A stretch of 64,000 nucleotides of DNA from Anaeromassilibacillus senegalensis (GTDB lineage Bacteria; Bacillota; Clostridia; Oscillospirales; Acutalibacteraceae). Position 1 is the first letter of the stretch. Every line of letters begins with the position of its first letter. The notes beneath the pieces were generated by a model. That model had not been told where the DNA came from. It searched no databases and was given only the letters and a program-made list of their open reading frames with translations. Where the stretch lies: the NCBI RefSeq assembly GCF_001261775.1, contig NZ_LN868537.1, forward strand, positions 744,001-808,000, read 5' to 3'. The position numbers were made by a program, and so were the translations under genes. This document shows, in pieces, positions 8,508-16,717 of the stretch.

Positions 8508-10883
8508 TTATCCAACCGGGACCACTCCCGGCGGAACCATATCGTCGTTGCCCGGCTGCACATAAACATTATCGTCTGCCGGCACGCTGACCGGAGGCTC
8601 CATCGGCTCCGAAGGCGTATGGTTCGGCGGTTCCGGCTGATGATTTCCGGAATCCACCGGCGGTTCTGTCTGAGTGGGATCGGAGGGTGTTTCCGGAGGG
8701 TTGGAATCGGTTGGTGGCACGGACGAAGGTTCTCCCTCCCCGCCTTCCGAACTTTCTTCCGGATTCTCCACCTCGTGCGCAATATCGCATTTTCCGGGGA
8801 ATTCTCCTTTTTTATACCAGCCGGTCCCGGTTTTAGGACACACGCCTGAAACCGCCAGTTTTCCGCTCTGCTGGCAGAAGGTTGCCGCCGTTACTTCTTC
8901 GTCATATGTGAACTTCAGAGGTTCTTTGTCCTCCAAATAATTCGCCATAATTTTCTGCCAAATGGAAATGGCATACTTTTTCTCCGTATTATTCATCGCG
9001 GTGGGCGTGTCCCGGTATCCGGTCCAAATCCCCGCAACAGCGTACGGCGTACCGCCGATGAACCAGCTGTCCTTCTGATCGTTTGTCGTTCCGGTTTTGC
9101 CGAATACCTCCCAGCCGGAAATAGCCGCTTTGCTTCCGCTTCCCTGTGAACCGACAATAACCCGATTCAACAACTTATGCATTACAGAGGACGTCTGTGA
9201 AGAAATTGCCTCCACCGGCTCCGGCGTACGATTATCCAGAATGACGTTTCCGTCGTGGTCTTCCACATAATAATACGTGTACGGCTTATAGAAATTGCCG
9301 CCGTTTGCAAAAATCTGGAACGCGGCGGTCATTTCACGCACGGTTACGCCCTCGCTCATTCCGCCGACCGCGATGGGAGCCAGGTCGTTGTCCGCAGGCT
9401 GTAAGCTTTTAAAATTCAGCTTATCCTTCAGGAACGTATAACCGACGTCCGGTGTAATTTCCTTGCAGATACGGGCCGACGGGGCATTTCGGGAATTCTC
9501 CAGCGCAAATTCCACCGTCATGCTTCCCAGATACCGATTATCAAAGTTTTTTGGGCCCGGCTTATTGCCGCTCCAATTTTCCAGGGGCTCGTCCTCCACA
9601 ATTGTGGAATAGTTAATGGCATTCATTTCGATTGCCGGCGCGTAAACGCCGATCGGTTTAATTGTCGAGCCCGGCTGGCGCTGTGCGTCGGTTGCAAGGT
9701 TCATCGGGCGGTTCCTGGTCTTTTCGCGCGCACCGACAACCGCCAGCACCCGTCCATTATAATCCATCGCCATATAGCCCAGATCAATTTTATGGTTTTC
9801 CGGCAGGTTTTCCGGATCTTTGATAACCTCTTCCGCAGTTTCCTGCATTTCGGGTTCCATGGCACTGTAGATTTTAAGTCCGTCGTGATAGATCATGTCT
9901 TCCGCCTTGGCGCTGGTACAACTGTACAGCTCCATCAGGTCTTCCTTCACGTCTTCAAACATGGTTTCCACGTACCAGTTCCAGATCTGTGTGTTGCCGC
10001 CGCCCTCTTCCTTCTGCTTGCCAACAAAAGTCATATGCCTGGACTTCTCCATTGCCTCGTCGTATTGCTTCTTGCTGATCTTTTCCTGGTTATACATCTC
10101 CGTCAGAACCGTCTGCTGGCGGCCCATATTGTTTTCCGGATAGACCAGAGGCGTATAGCGGGACGGATTCTGCGTAATCCCCGCAATGGCGGCGCATTCC
10201 GCGATATCGCAGTCCTGTATATCCTTATCAAAATAAAGGTTTGCCGCGGCCTGCACGCCATTTGTACCGCTGCCGAAGGGCACCACATTGAGGTACGTTT
10301 CCAGGATCTGTTCTTTGCTGTACGCTTTGTTCAGGTTCAGCGCACGGAAAATCTCTTTGACTTTCCGGGTCAGGCTGACGTCCTTATCCCCTGTCACATT
10401 CTTAATCAGCTGCTGTGTGATGGTGGAGCCGCCGTAACTGCTTCCCTGTGAGAAAAGATGCGTCACCGCGCCGAACGTACGGTACCAGTCCACGCCCTCA
10501 TGCTCCCAATACCGCTTGTCCTCAATGGCAACAATTGCATCCTTCATCGCCTGCGGAATCTGATCGTAACTGACCCAGATACGGTTTTCATTGCTGTGCA
10601 GGCTCAGGTATTCCACCGGATTTCCATCATCGTCGTTCACATAAATAAAGCTGGTATAATTCAGCTTCAGTTTATTAAGGTCATAGCTGATCGTTTCATC
10701 CTTCATACTCCAGATAAAGGAGATCAAAAACGTGCCGACGATTATACCTGTCACCGTTAAAATTGCGATTAAGGTTAAAAATGCTTTTCCAATGATCTTT
10801 CCGATCGAGCCTGCTGTGGCAGCCGCAGCACGGTCCTTCAGCGGTCCCGTATTGCCAAACTGATTGATGTCGGTTTTTCGCAT
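8508..10883 (-). CDS. class A penicillin-binding protein (PBP1A family)
   Basis: A bifunctional peptidoglycan glycosyltransferase and DD-transpeptidase anchored in the membrane, 791 aa. A cytoplasmic tail is followed by one membrane segment (about 35-60). The GT51 domain shows EDKRYWEHEGVDW and GGSTITQQLIKN. The transpeptidase domain has STIK (SxxK), SRNAPS (SxN) and GKTGTTND (KTG). The last 90 residues form a Pro/Glu/Ser-rich extracellular tail, perhaps wall-spanning. The start is the ATG at 10883, with GGAGGTGGCGCTTC ideally placed; an earlier in-frame ATG has no such site. It is divergent from the BofC-like gene. Confidence 0.94.
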   Translation of the reverse strand: MRKTDINQFGNTGPLKDRAAAATAGSIGKIIGKAFLTLIAILTVTGIIVGTFLISFIWSMKDETISYDLNKLKLNYTSFIYVNDDDGNPVEYLSLHSNENRIWVSYDQIPQAMKDAIVAIEDKRYWEHEGVDWYRTFGAVTHLFSQGSSYGGSTITQQLIKNVTGDKDVSLTRKVKEIFRALNLNKAYSKEQILETYLNVVPFGSGTNGVQAAANLYFDKDIQDCDIAECAAIAGITQNPSRYTPLVYPENNMGRQQTVLTEMYNQEKISKKQYDEAMEKSRHMTFVGKQKEEGGGNTQIWNWYVETMFEDVKEDLMELYSCTSAKAEDMIYHDGLKIYSAMEPEMQETAEEVIKDPENLPENHKIDLGYMAMDYNGRVLAVVGAREKTRNRPMNLATDAQRQPGSTIKPIGVYAPAIEMNAINYSTIVEDEPLENWSGNKPGPKNFDNRYLGSMTVEFALENSRNAPSARICKEITPDVGYTFLKDKLNFKSLQPADNDLAPIAVGGMSEGVTVREMTAAFQIFANGGNFYKPYTYYYVEDHDGNVILDNRTPEPVEAISSQTSSVMHKLLNRVIVGSQGSGSKAAISGWEVFGKTGTTNDQKDSWFIGGTPYAVAGIWTGYRDTPTAMNNTEKKYAISIWQKIMANYLEDKEPLKFTYDEEVTAATFCQQSGKLAVSGVCPKTGTGWYKKGEFPGKCDIAHEVENPEESSEGGEGEPSSVPPTDSNPPETPSDPTQTEPPVDSGNHQPEPPNHTPSEPMEPPVSVPADDNVYVQPGNDDMVPPGVVPVG

Positions 10884-10916
10884 GAAGCGCCACCTCCCAA
10901 CCTTCTTCATAGAATG

Positions 10917-10931
10917 TGCAAAGACTTTGCA
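10917..10931. promoter_or_regulatory. 15 bp perfect palindrome between divergent genes
   Basis: TGCAAAG-A-CTTTGCA is a perfect inverted repeat midway between the starts of the PBP gene and the BofC-like gene. It could be an operator for a dimeric regulator; no regulator is identified. Confidence 0.35.
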
Positions 10932-10974
10932 TATTTGACTGAAATTACCAAATAATAGACCTGAGGTGATTTAT

Positions 10975-11352
10975 GTGAAAAAGCTCATGATACTTTTGGC
11001 GAGCATAGACGTACTGTTAATCGGTATGCTTCTAATGGGATACCCCGCCAAATGGTTTGCGACTGTACCGCCGGAGGAATCCAGCTCAAATATAATGTAT
11101 TATACCCCGGAGGACGCATCAAGTCAAGAAAGCAGCGGCGCATACGCCATGGCAAGCGGCGGTGAAACCTATACGGTCCGCAGTTATCAGGGACATATCG
11201 GGATTTTTTTAAACGACAGCCAATTTCCATACGACGAAATTGACGTAGCAGTCGCTACCCTGCCGGAGGCCGATCAAACCCTTTTGGAACAGGGCATTCT
11301 GGTAACAACCCGCGAACAATTGAACCAATTGATTGAAGATTATGAAAGCTGA
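10975..11352 (+). CDS. BofC C-terminal-domain-like membrane-anchored protein (125 aa)
   Basis: Has one N-terminal membrane segment (about residues 4-25), a Ser/Glu-rich linker and a C-terminal domain with 'YQGHIGIFLND' and 'LPEADQTLLEQGILV'. It ends in an acidic Leu-rich helix. This pattern resembles the C-terminal domain of BofC, the intercompartmental regulator of SpoIVB/SpoIVFB signalling in sporulation, as found in many small clostridial proteins. The GTG at 10975 was chosen because GAGGTGATTTAT precedes it; a GTG at 10966 overlaps that site. A strong terminator follows. The link to sporulation is by similarity only. Confidence 0.65.
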   Translation: MKKLMILLASIDVLLIGMLLMGYPAKWFATVPPEESSSNIMYYTPEDASSQESSGAYAMASGGETYTVRSYQGHIGIFLNDSQFPYDEIDVAVATLPEADQTLLEQGILVTTREQLNQLIEDYES

Positions 11353-11363
11353 ACCACCTTGTA

Positions 11364-11400
11364 TTTCCGCAGGCATTTTGTCTGCGGAAATTTTTATTTA
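11364..11400 (+). terminator. terminator of the BofC-like gene
   Basis: TTTCCGCAG pairs with CTGCGGAAA and is followed by TTTTTATTTA. Confidence 0.85.
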
Positions 11401-11407
11401 TTTATAG

Positions 11408-11439
11408 AAAAAGCGCCATACCGTTTGGTATGGCGCTTT
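11408..11439 (-). terminator. terminator of the SASP gene
   Basis: AAAGCGCCATACC pairs with GGTATGGCGCTTT, a 13 bp stem, with T residues following on the minus strand. Confidence 0.85.
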
Positions 11440-11450
11440 CGGGGAAACAT

Positions 11451-11642
11451 TTATTTCATGCTCTCTTCGTACTTCTTGATCATGGTCTTAACCATCTGGC
11501 CGCCAACAGAACCAGCTTCTCTGGAGGTCAGGTCGCCATTGTAACCCTGCTTCAGGTTCACGCCGACTTCCGCCGCAGCTTCCATCTTAAAACGGTCAAG
11601 TGCCTCACGAGCCTCAGGAACAACATTCTTATTACTAGACAT
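11451..11642 (-). CDS. small acid-soluble spore protein, alpha/beta type
   Basis: Coats DNA in the dormant spore and protects it from UV and heat. The 63 aa protein starts MSSNKNVVPEAREALDRFK and contains the family signatures 'EVGV' (germination protease site region) and 'GDLTSREAGSVGGQMV'. The ATG at 11642 has AAGGAGTGTATTGATT upstream; a TTG 6 bp earlier is less likely. It stands alone with its own terminator. Expression under sigma-G is expected from the family, but no convincing promoter was found by eye. Confidence 0.95.
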   Translation of the reverse strand: MSSNKNVVPEAREALDRFKMEAAAEVGVNLKQGYNGDLTSREAGSVGGQMVKTMIKKYEESMK

Positions 11643-11756
11643 AATCAATACACTCCTTAAACATTTTTATTTTTGATTTGATTTGTTTTGCGTTTGCTTT
11701 CCTATTTTGCGTCCTTGGAGTGATTTTATGACTGTTAATTTTTTCAAGTTGATTTG

Positions 11757-12302
11757 TCAGGAAATCCGGTATCCATTGGAAGCGTCCACACCGGACAAAA
11801 GCAGCACCATACATATGGAAAGAATCTGCCGCGGACTGAGGGCAGCGCCAACCTCCACCGTTATATCCCCCGGCTCAACAATCTCTCCTGTCAGCGTGGG
11901 GACGCTTCTCTGCAGGCTCATAGCCGCCGAGCCGTAGTCCAGGCTGGAGATGGACAGCGTATCCTTCGCACTCATGCCGCAGGTCATTGCGGCAGCGCCC
12001 GCCTCCTGCAGCAGCGCGGCAGCTTTCAGATTCTGCGGCTCCAGTACACACAGGAACCCTGGTGGGACCCGCAGCTTTTCTTCCGCCTCAAAGCTGTTTT
12101 TAAAAAGAAGAATGCCCTTCTCCGCCTGCAGCTGTGGCACGTGCTCACAATCACAGATCAGAAATTTTTCTTTTCCTTCGCCGCTTTTTTGAAAAAGTTC
12201 CGGATGATAATAGCTGACTTCGCCGTACCGCGCCAGCGCCGGCAGCAGCACCTTTGCAAGGGAATGATCGCTTCTTTTTCCGCAGAGCAAAATGTCGGTC
12301 AT
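11757..12302 (-). CDS. hypothetical protein (181 aa), downstream of the pdaB-like gene
   Basis: No family recognised with confidence. It is a soluble protein with a Rossmann-like start (DILLCGKRSDHSLAK), a central 'VLEPQNLKAAALLQEAGAAAM' segment and a C-terminal 'TGEIVEPGDITVEVGAALS'. A nucleotide-binding or Mur-ligase-like fragment is conceivable but unproven. The start is the ATG at 12302, with a GGAGTG site. It follows the 73 aa gene and the 3' part of the deacetylase gene on the same strand, so it may belong to that transcription unit once the intervening element is removed. Confidence 0.6.
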   Translation of the reverse strand: MTDILLCGKRSDHSLAKVLLPALARYGEVSYYHPELFQKSGEGKEKFLICDCEHVPQLQAEKGILLFKNSFEAEEKLRVPPGFLCVLEPQNLKAAALLQEAGAAAMTCGMSAKDTLSISSLDYGSAAMSLQRSVPTLTGEIVEPGDITVEVGAALSPRQILSICMVLLLSGVDASNGYRIS

Positions 12303-12414
12303 TTATCTCGTACACTCCAAACCGGCCATAGCCGAATCCGTTTTCCCGCAGAACGGGCATGAAATCAGTATTTGCCGCGGAACCGTAAATATGTAGAAGG
12401 ACTGGAAAATTTAT

Positions 12415-12636
12415 CTATTCTTTCTGCTTTAAAAACGTTTCCAGATATCCCTGCAGCTGACTGGCCCGTTCATGATCCAGCTGGATGCTGAGCGGGCGCA
12501 AATCCTGACCGCTCTCCTGCCCCGCCGCATAAACCCACATGGAAAAATAACGTGTATCCATATTAATATCCATTACAGTGCGGCTTTCCACGCGGATCGG
12601 CCGCTTGCATTTTCGTATCTGTGTAATTCTTGCCAT
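12415..12636 (-). CDS. hypothetical small protein (73 aa)
   Basis: Starts at the ATG at 12636, with AGGAGAAATCGT just upstream, only 13 bp after the stop of the deacetylase 3' fragment. The protein has a basic N-terminus (RKCKRPIRVESR) and a beta-rich middle containing 'DTRYFSMWVY'. It ends in a Gln/Leu helix. There is no signal peptide or membrane segment. No homologue is recognised. Its position implies co-transcription with the rejoined deacetylase gene. Confidence 0.6.
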   Translation of the reverse strand: MARITQIRKCKRPIRVESRTVMDINMDTRYFSMWVYAAGQESGQDLRPLSIQLDHERASQLQGYLETFLKQKE

Positions 12637-12649
12637 ACGATTTCTCCTA

Positions 12650-12850
12650 TTATTTTTCATTTGATTCCAGCAAACGGGAGACGGTTACCAGTTCATATCC
12701 GTCTTCCCGGAGAGATCTTACAATTCTTTTTACAGCGGCCGGCGTATTCAATGCACTGCTTTGAAAGCGTATAATGGAGCCCGGCTTCACCTGAGACAAT
12801 ACCCTTTTGTGAATTTGCTCTGGTGGAATATTTTTCCAGTCAAGCGAATC
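12650..12850 (-). CDS. PdaB-like polysaccharide deacetylase, C-terminal fragment of an interrupted gene
   Basis: Encodes the last 66 residues of the deacetylase, beginning within DSLDWKNIPPEQ and ending SRLLESNEK. Joined at the GA dinucleotide to the 191 codons at 16720-17292, it restores QWDV-DSLDWKN in frame, as in PdaB-family proteins. Motif 5, normally ending in a conserved His (as in LFHN), reads IIRFQSS here: Gln replaces His, which may weaken catalysis. As it stands, the fragment can be read from an ATG at 12880 inside the element (MHSFSFAPYG), which has a GAGGGAA site, but that product would lack the active site. Confidence 0.8.
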   Translation of the reverse strand, partial: DSLDWKNIPPEQIHKRVLSQVKPGSIIRFQSSALNTPAAVKRIVRSLREDGYELVTVSRLLESNEK

Positions 12851-12894
12851 GCCGTACGGTGCAAAAGAAAAAGAGTGCATAAAACAGATTCCCT

Positions 12895-14415
12895 CTATAA
12901 CTGAAACGGCGGTTGCCAGCGAATGGTTATGACGTCATCCGTGAGCGCGACTTTTTCAATAAAAAGCTGTGCGATCACTTTCTTTTGCTCTAAAGAAAAG
13001 GATGGCCACTGTTCCGCCAAAACGTTTAAGTGAAACGTCTCCTGCTTATTTTGTTCCTTTTTCTGTAAAATACAGGTATGTAATTCCAATTTTTTTTGGT
13101 CCAGGTTTTCAATCTCCCTGCCAATGTAGCCTTCCACCACTGCGCTCCCCGCGGAAAGCTGTGCCAGCAGACGGTTGATTTGTTCTTCTATCTGGTCCAG
13201 TTCCGCCTGCAGGGCCCGTTCCTCTTTCGTACACTGCTCCGGCGGCGTATAGGTCCAATTTCCATGCAGCCGGACCATACGGAGAAGCTGCCGCTCTACC
13301 GCCCGCTCCACTTCCGGTACATGATACACCACGGAATGGCCGGGGCAGCTTCCGGTATTTTTCCTGCCGCTGCAATGAAAGTATTTTCGTTTTTCCCCGG
13401 CGGTGGTTCCGGTATCCACCGTCATGGCAAAGCAGCAGCGCCCACAGCAGATGATTCCGGAAAGCCAGCTGTTTTTCCCCCTGCCGCTGTTTTTTAGCGG
13501 GCTGTTCCGGTCCAGCAGACGTTGACAAACCAGAAAAACGTCCGGTTCAATTACTCCCGGATGCAGCGCGGGAGATACGATCCGCCCTGCAATGCTCCCC
13601 CGTTCGCGCGCGCCTTCAGGCTGTTTTCCATACAAATAACAGCCGTTCCCGCCCCTGGCGGCAAACGGTTCCCATGCAATACGGCATCCTTTTTCTTTAT
13701 AATAGGCAAACACATCCTCATTGGACTTGACATAGATTGGATTGCGCAGGATGCGGCTCAGCTTGCCGGAATCCCAGTTTGTATTCCCCCGCGGGCCCGC
13801 GATTCCTTCCGTATTCAACTCTTTGGCGATCTGTCCCAGAGACCGGCCTCCCTGCGCATAAGTATGAAAAACCCGCCGCAGAACCGGTTCCTGCGCTTCA
13901 TCCAATACATAGGTATGGGTTTTTTTCCCCTCTACCCTTGTTTCAACCTTACAAAGGCCATAGGGCGCCGGACCTCCCAAAAAGAATCCTTTTTCTCCGC
14001 GCGTATAATAATTGTCCCGGATTCTCTGTTGAATCGTTTCACGCTCCAGCTGCGCGAATACCATGGTGATGCTCAGCATCGCATTCCCGATTGGCGTGGA
14101 TGTATCAAATTTTTCCTGTGTACTTTGAAAATCCACACCGTACTGTTTAAACAGCGCGATCAAATTGGCAAAATCCAAAAGGGAACGGCTCATCCGATCC
14201 AGCTTATAAATAATAACCTTTGCGATCTGTCCCGCCCGCACATCTCTTAGCAGCGCCTGAAAGCCAGGCCGCTCCATGTTTTTGCCGCTGTAGCCCTGGT
14301 CCTGATAGATCCGGTACGCTTCCCCTGCGGTTTCATTTTTACATAACTGAATTTGACTTTCAATAGAAAGGCTGTCCTTCTTCTCAACAGACTGCCGTGC
14401 ATAAATGGCAATCAC
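12895..14415 (-). CDS. large serine site-specific recombinase
   Basis: Cuts and rejoins DNA at att sites through a phosphoserine link, here most likely to integrate or excise the element it lies in. It is 506 aa. The resolvase domain (1-140) has catalytic Ser9 in YARQSVEKKD and the YKLDRMSRS motif. The recombinase domain is at about 165-270. A zinc ribbon follows (CGRCC... and YFHCSGRKNTGSCPG, about 335-375). A coiled coil at about 405-455 precedes the end PPFQL. The start is a GTG at 14415. The stop is 45 bp from the left element boundary, typical of integrases next to their att site. It has its own sigma-A-like promoter. Confidence 0.95.
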   Translation of the reverse strand: MIAIYARQSVEKKDSLSIESQIQLCKNETAGEAYRIYQDQGYSGKNMERPGFQALLRDVRAGQIAKVIIYKLDRMSRSLLDFANLIALFKQYGVDFQSTQEKFDTSTPIGNAMLSITMVFAQLERETIQQRIRDNYYTRGEKGFFLGGPAPYGLCKVETRVEGKKTHTYVLDEAQEPVLRRVFHTYAQGGRSLGQIAKELNTEGIAGPRGNTNWDSGKLSRILRNPIYVKSNEDVFAYYKEKGCRIAWEPFAARGGNGCYLYGKQPEGARERGSIAGRIVSPALHPGVIEPDVFLVCQRLLDRNSPLKNSGRGKNSWLSGIICCGRCCFAMTVDTGTTAGEKRKYFHCSGRKNTGSCPGHSVVYHVPEVERAVERQLLRMVRLHGNWTYTPPEQCTKEERALQAELDQIEEQINRLLAQLSAGSAVVEGYIGREIENLDQKKLELHTCILQKKEQNKQETFHLNVLAEQWPSFSLEQKKVIAQLFIEKVALTDDVITIRWQPPFQL

Positions 14416-14445
14416 ATGCTCACCCGCCTTACAAAGAAACGGAGC

Positions 14446-14463
14446 TGCCGCAGGACTGCGGCA
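14446..14463. promoter_or_regulatory. inverted repeat in the recombinase leader, possible operator or hairpin
   Basis: TGCCGCAG-GA-CTGCGGCA, 8 bp perfect arms, starts about 6 bp downstream of the -10 box of the recombinase promoter. It would be at the very 5' end of the mRNA. It could bind a repressor or form an RNA hairpin; there is no T run, so it is not a terminator. Confidence 0.5.
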
Positions 14464-14468
14464 ACCCC

Positions 14469-14497
14469 ATTATAGCAGTTCCTATTTCTCCATTCAA
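14469..14497 (-). promoter_or_regulatory. sigma-A-type promoter of the recombinase gene
   Basis: On the minus strand TTGAAT (complement of 14492-14497), a 17 bp spacer ending in TGC, and TATAAT (complement of 14469-14474): an extended -10 vegetative promoter. This suggests the recombinase is not simply under a sporulation sigma factor, unless it is repressed through the adjacent inverted repeat. Confidence 0.7.
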
Positions 14498-14652
14498 TGC
14501 TCCGCAGAGGACGGTTCCGTCCGCTTATTCCGGTCAAACGCCTTCATTGCCGCCCCTACCCTCTGGACAAATTCCTGCCGGCCCTTTTCTTTTGGCGAAT
14601 CCGCAAAGATATTTCGTACCGTAAAACCGTTTTCCTGGACCACTTCCGTCAT
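14494..14652 (-). CDS. small protein (52 aa) next to the recombinase; candidate directionality factor
   Basis: An ORF from the ATG at 14652 with AGGGTGGATACAT upstream. It reads MTEVVQENGFTVRNIFADSP and ends RNKRTEPSSAEH. It is charged and helical, with no membrane segment. It lies immediately upstream of the recombinase gene, same strand, 78 bp away, and its 3' end overlaps the -35 box of the recombinase promoter. Recombination directionality factors of serine integrases can be this small (SprB of SP-beta), so that role is proposed from position and size only. No homology is recognised. Confidence 0.5.
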   Translation of the reverse strand: MTEVVQENGFTVRNIFADSPKEKGRQEFVQRVGAAMKAFDRNKRTEPSSAEH

Positions 14653-14691
14653 ATGTATCCACCCTTTTCATTCAGCTTAAGACAGTCTCTT

Positions 14692-14703
14692 GTATGTTCA
14701 TAC
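14692..14703. promoter_or_regulatory. short inverted repeat upstream of the 52 aa gene
   Basis: GTATG-TT-CATAC, 12 bp, about 40 bp upstream of the 52 aa ORF. The reverse strand also reads CATACAAG (complement of 14689-14696), similar to a sigma-E -10 box, but with no convincing -35. Tentative. Confidence 0.25.
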
Positions 14704-14733
14704 TTATGAGCGGATACAGCGGATTATGTTTTC

Positions 14734-14761
14734 ACTTCCCCATACGTTTTCGCATAGAATA
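14734..14761 (+). promoter_or_regulatory. sigma-K-like promoter inside the element
   Basis: AC at 14734-14735, 17 bp, CATAGAATA at 14753-14761. This equals the sigma-K pattern AC-N17-CATANNNTA known from Bacillus. It precedes the membrane protein gene at 14782. The pattern is short, so a chance match is possible, but its place in an element splitting a sporulation gene makes it noteworthy. Confidence 0.4.
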
Positions 14762-14781
14762 GAACACCTGATATATAGGCG

Positions 14782-15192
14782 GTGATCCAAACGAATCATT
14801 TTTGTATCAGCGATCTGCCGGAAGAAACCCAGCAACAGCTGAAAATCATAGACAAATCACAGTGGTATATCCTGGTTATCATCGGTGCAATTCTGCTGTC
14901 TTATTACTCTGTCAGTATCCAGCGGAAACAGTTGATCTGTTCCGCCACGGATCCGGAACTGTGCAAATGCATGCCAAAAACGCTTCCGTTTCAGGCACTT
15001 TCCAGCGTTATGGTCATTACAGCCCTGCTTTTCTATTTTAAGCTTTCCGGCAACAGTGTGTGCCAGGCCCGCAACGACCCCAAACAATTCTGCCGCGCTA
15101 AGATCAATCATAACGCAGATATCCTGGTCATCGTTGCCGCGTTGCTTCGCTTTGGACTTTTGGTACAGGGCGACACACATCTGGACGATTGA
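14782..15192 (+). CDS. hypothetical membrane protein (136 aa) carried by the element
   Basis: Three likely membrane helices: '[20 protein letters not shown]' (about 28-47), a second around [13 protein letters not shown], and a third around [16 protein letters not shown]. The region between helices one and two has three cysteines ([13 protein letters not shown]), which could bind metal or form disulfides. It starts with GTG at 14782; the ribosome binding site is weak (AGGCGG close by), so the start is uncertain. A sigma-K-like promoter lies 20 bp upstream. Function unknown. Confidence 0.6.
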   Translation: MIQTNHFCISDLPEETQQQLKIIDKSQWYILVIIGAILLSYYSVSIQRKQLICSATDPELCKCMPKTLPFQALSSVMVITALLFYFKLSGNSVCQARNDPKQFCRAKINHNADILVIVAALLRFGLLVQGDTHLDD

Positions 15193-15193
15193 T

Positions 15194-15240
15194 TTCCCTG
15201 CGGAACCAGGCAAAGCTTTGGCTTTCCTGGTCTGCGGGAA
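15194..15240 (+). other. long imperfect hairpin between two element genes
   Basis: TTCCCTGCGGAACCAGG can pair with CCTGGTCTGCGGGAA with one or two bulges. No T run follows, so a simple intrinsic terminator is unlikely. It may be a processing site or part of the leader of the next gene. Confidence 0.4.
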
Positions 15241-15350
15241 GCGCAGCGGACAGGCCTTTTAAATGTTTATTCCTTCCAAATATGTACATACTAGCAGCAA
15301 TCCGATTGATTCTCTGCGAAACCCAATACGAAAGTGAGGAACTGTGCAAT

Positions 15351-16682
15351 ATGAGTAAGATTGTTATCATCGGCGCCAACCATGCCGGCACTGCCGCCGT
15401 CAACACCATTTTGGATCTGGATCCCTCCAATGAGGTGGTCGTTTTCGACGCCAACTCCAATATCAGCTTTTTAGGCTGCGGTATGGCACTGTGGATCGGC
15501 GGGCAGATTGCCGGCCCGGAGGGGTTGTTCTATTCTTCCCAAAAGCTGTTGCAGGAAAAAGGCGCTATCGTCCATATGGAAACACTCGTAAATAAAATTG
15601 ATTTTGACCGTAAAATTGTGTACGCGGAGGACTCCAGCCACTCCCAGTATGAGGAACCCTATGACAAGCTGATTCTGGCAACCGGTTCGCAGCCGATCAT
15701 CCCCAAAATTGAAGGATGTGATTTGGAAAATGTACAGCTGGTCAAGCGCTACCAGGACGCGGACGAAGTCATTCATAAGCTTCATACCGATGAGATCAAA
15801 AAGGTCGCCGTTATCGGCGCGGGCTATATCGGCGTGGAGCTTGCCGAGGCCTTCAAGCGCAACGGCAAAGAAGTCGTTTTAATCGACTGCGCCCCCACCT
15901 GCCTTTCCAGCTATTACGACGACGATTTTTGCAGCCTGATGGCGGAAACGCTGCGCAGCCATGGCATTGAACTCGCATTTAACCAGACGGTTACAAAAAT
16001 CGCCGGCAAGACAAAGGTGGAAAAGGTGATTACCGACCAGGGCGAATTTGACGCGGACATGGCGGTGCTGGCCATTGGCTTTAAGCCCAATGCCAAGCTG
16101 GGCGCGGAGCAAATCGCGCTGTTTAAAAACGGTGCTTATCATGTGGACAAAGAACAGCGCACAAGTCTGCCGGACGTCTATGCCATCGGCGACTGCGCCA
16201 CTGTCTACGACAACTCCATCGACGACGTCAATTACATCGCGCTTGCAAGCAATGCAGTGCGTTCCGGCGTCATCGCCGCCAACAACGTCTGCGGCGGGCA
16301 TGTGGAAACCGAAGGCGTACAGGGCTCCAACGGTATCAGTATCTGGGGCTTTAATATGGTATCCACCGGCCTTACGCTGGAGAAGGCGCGCCGGTTCGGA
16401 TTTGACGTCGCTTCCGCGGACTTTGAAGATTACCAGAAACCGCGGTTCATGAACCACAATGAAAAAGTAAAAGTCCGCATTGTGTATCGCCGTGACACAC
16501 GCGTCATCCTCGGCGCGCAGATGGCCTCCCGCTATGACATGTCGATGGGAATCCACATGTTCTCTCTTGCTGTACAGGAAAAGGTCACCATCGACCGGCT
16601 CAAGCTGCTGGACCTGTTCTTCCTGCCCCACTTTAACCAGCCGTACAACTATATCACCATGGCGGCATTGGGCGCCGAATAA
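15351..16682 (+). CDS. NADH oxidase / CoA-disulfide reductase-like flavoprotein carried by the element
   Basis: FAD-dependent pyridine nucleotide-disulfide oxidoreductase of 443 aa. It begins with an FAD-binding GxGxxG variant ([13 protein letters not shown]), has a single redox cysteine in [14 protein letters not shown] (about residue 42), an NADH-binding '[17 protein letters not shown]' (about 150), and '[12 protein letters not shown]' before the dimerisation domain. These are features of water-forming NADH oxidases (Nox) and CoA-disulfide reductases, which remove oxygen or peroxide stress. Start: the ATG at 15351, after a GTGAGGAACTG site. It ends 36 bp before the right element boundary, antisense to the deacetylase read-through tail. 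An unusual cargo for so small an element. Confidence 0.88.
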   Translation: MSKIVIIGANHAGTAAVNTILDLDPSNEVVVFDANSNISFLGCGMALWIGGQIAGPEGLFYSSQKLLQEKGAIVHMETLVNKIDFDRKIVYAEDSSHSQYEEPYDKLILATGSQPIIPKIEGCDLENVQLVKRYQDADEVIHKLHTDEIKKVAVIGAGYIGVELAEAFKRNGKEVVLIDCAPTCLSSYYDDDFCSLMAETLRSHGIELAFNQTVTKIAGKTKVEKVITDQGEFDADMAVLAIGFKPNAKLGAEQIALFKNGAYHVDKEQRTSLPDVYAIGDCATVYDNSIDDVNYIALASNAVRSGVIAANNVCGGHVETEGVQGSNGISIWGFNMVSTGLTLEKARRFGFDVASADFEDYQKPRFMNHNEKVKVRIVYRRDTRVILGAQMASRYDMSMGIHMFSLAVQEKVTIDRLKLLDLFFLPHFNQPYNYITMAALGAE

Positions 16683-16717
16683 CATCTAAACCGGCATTTT
16701 CTTTTGTATGGAGTGCT

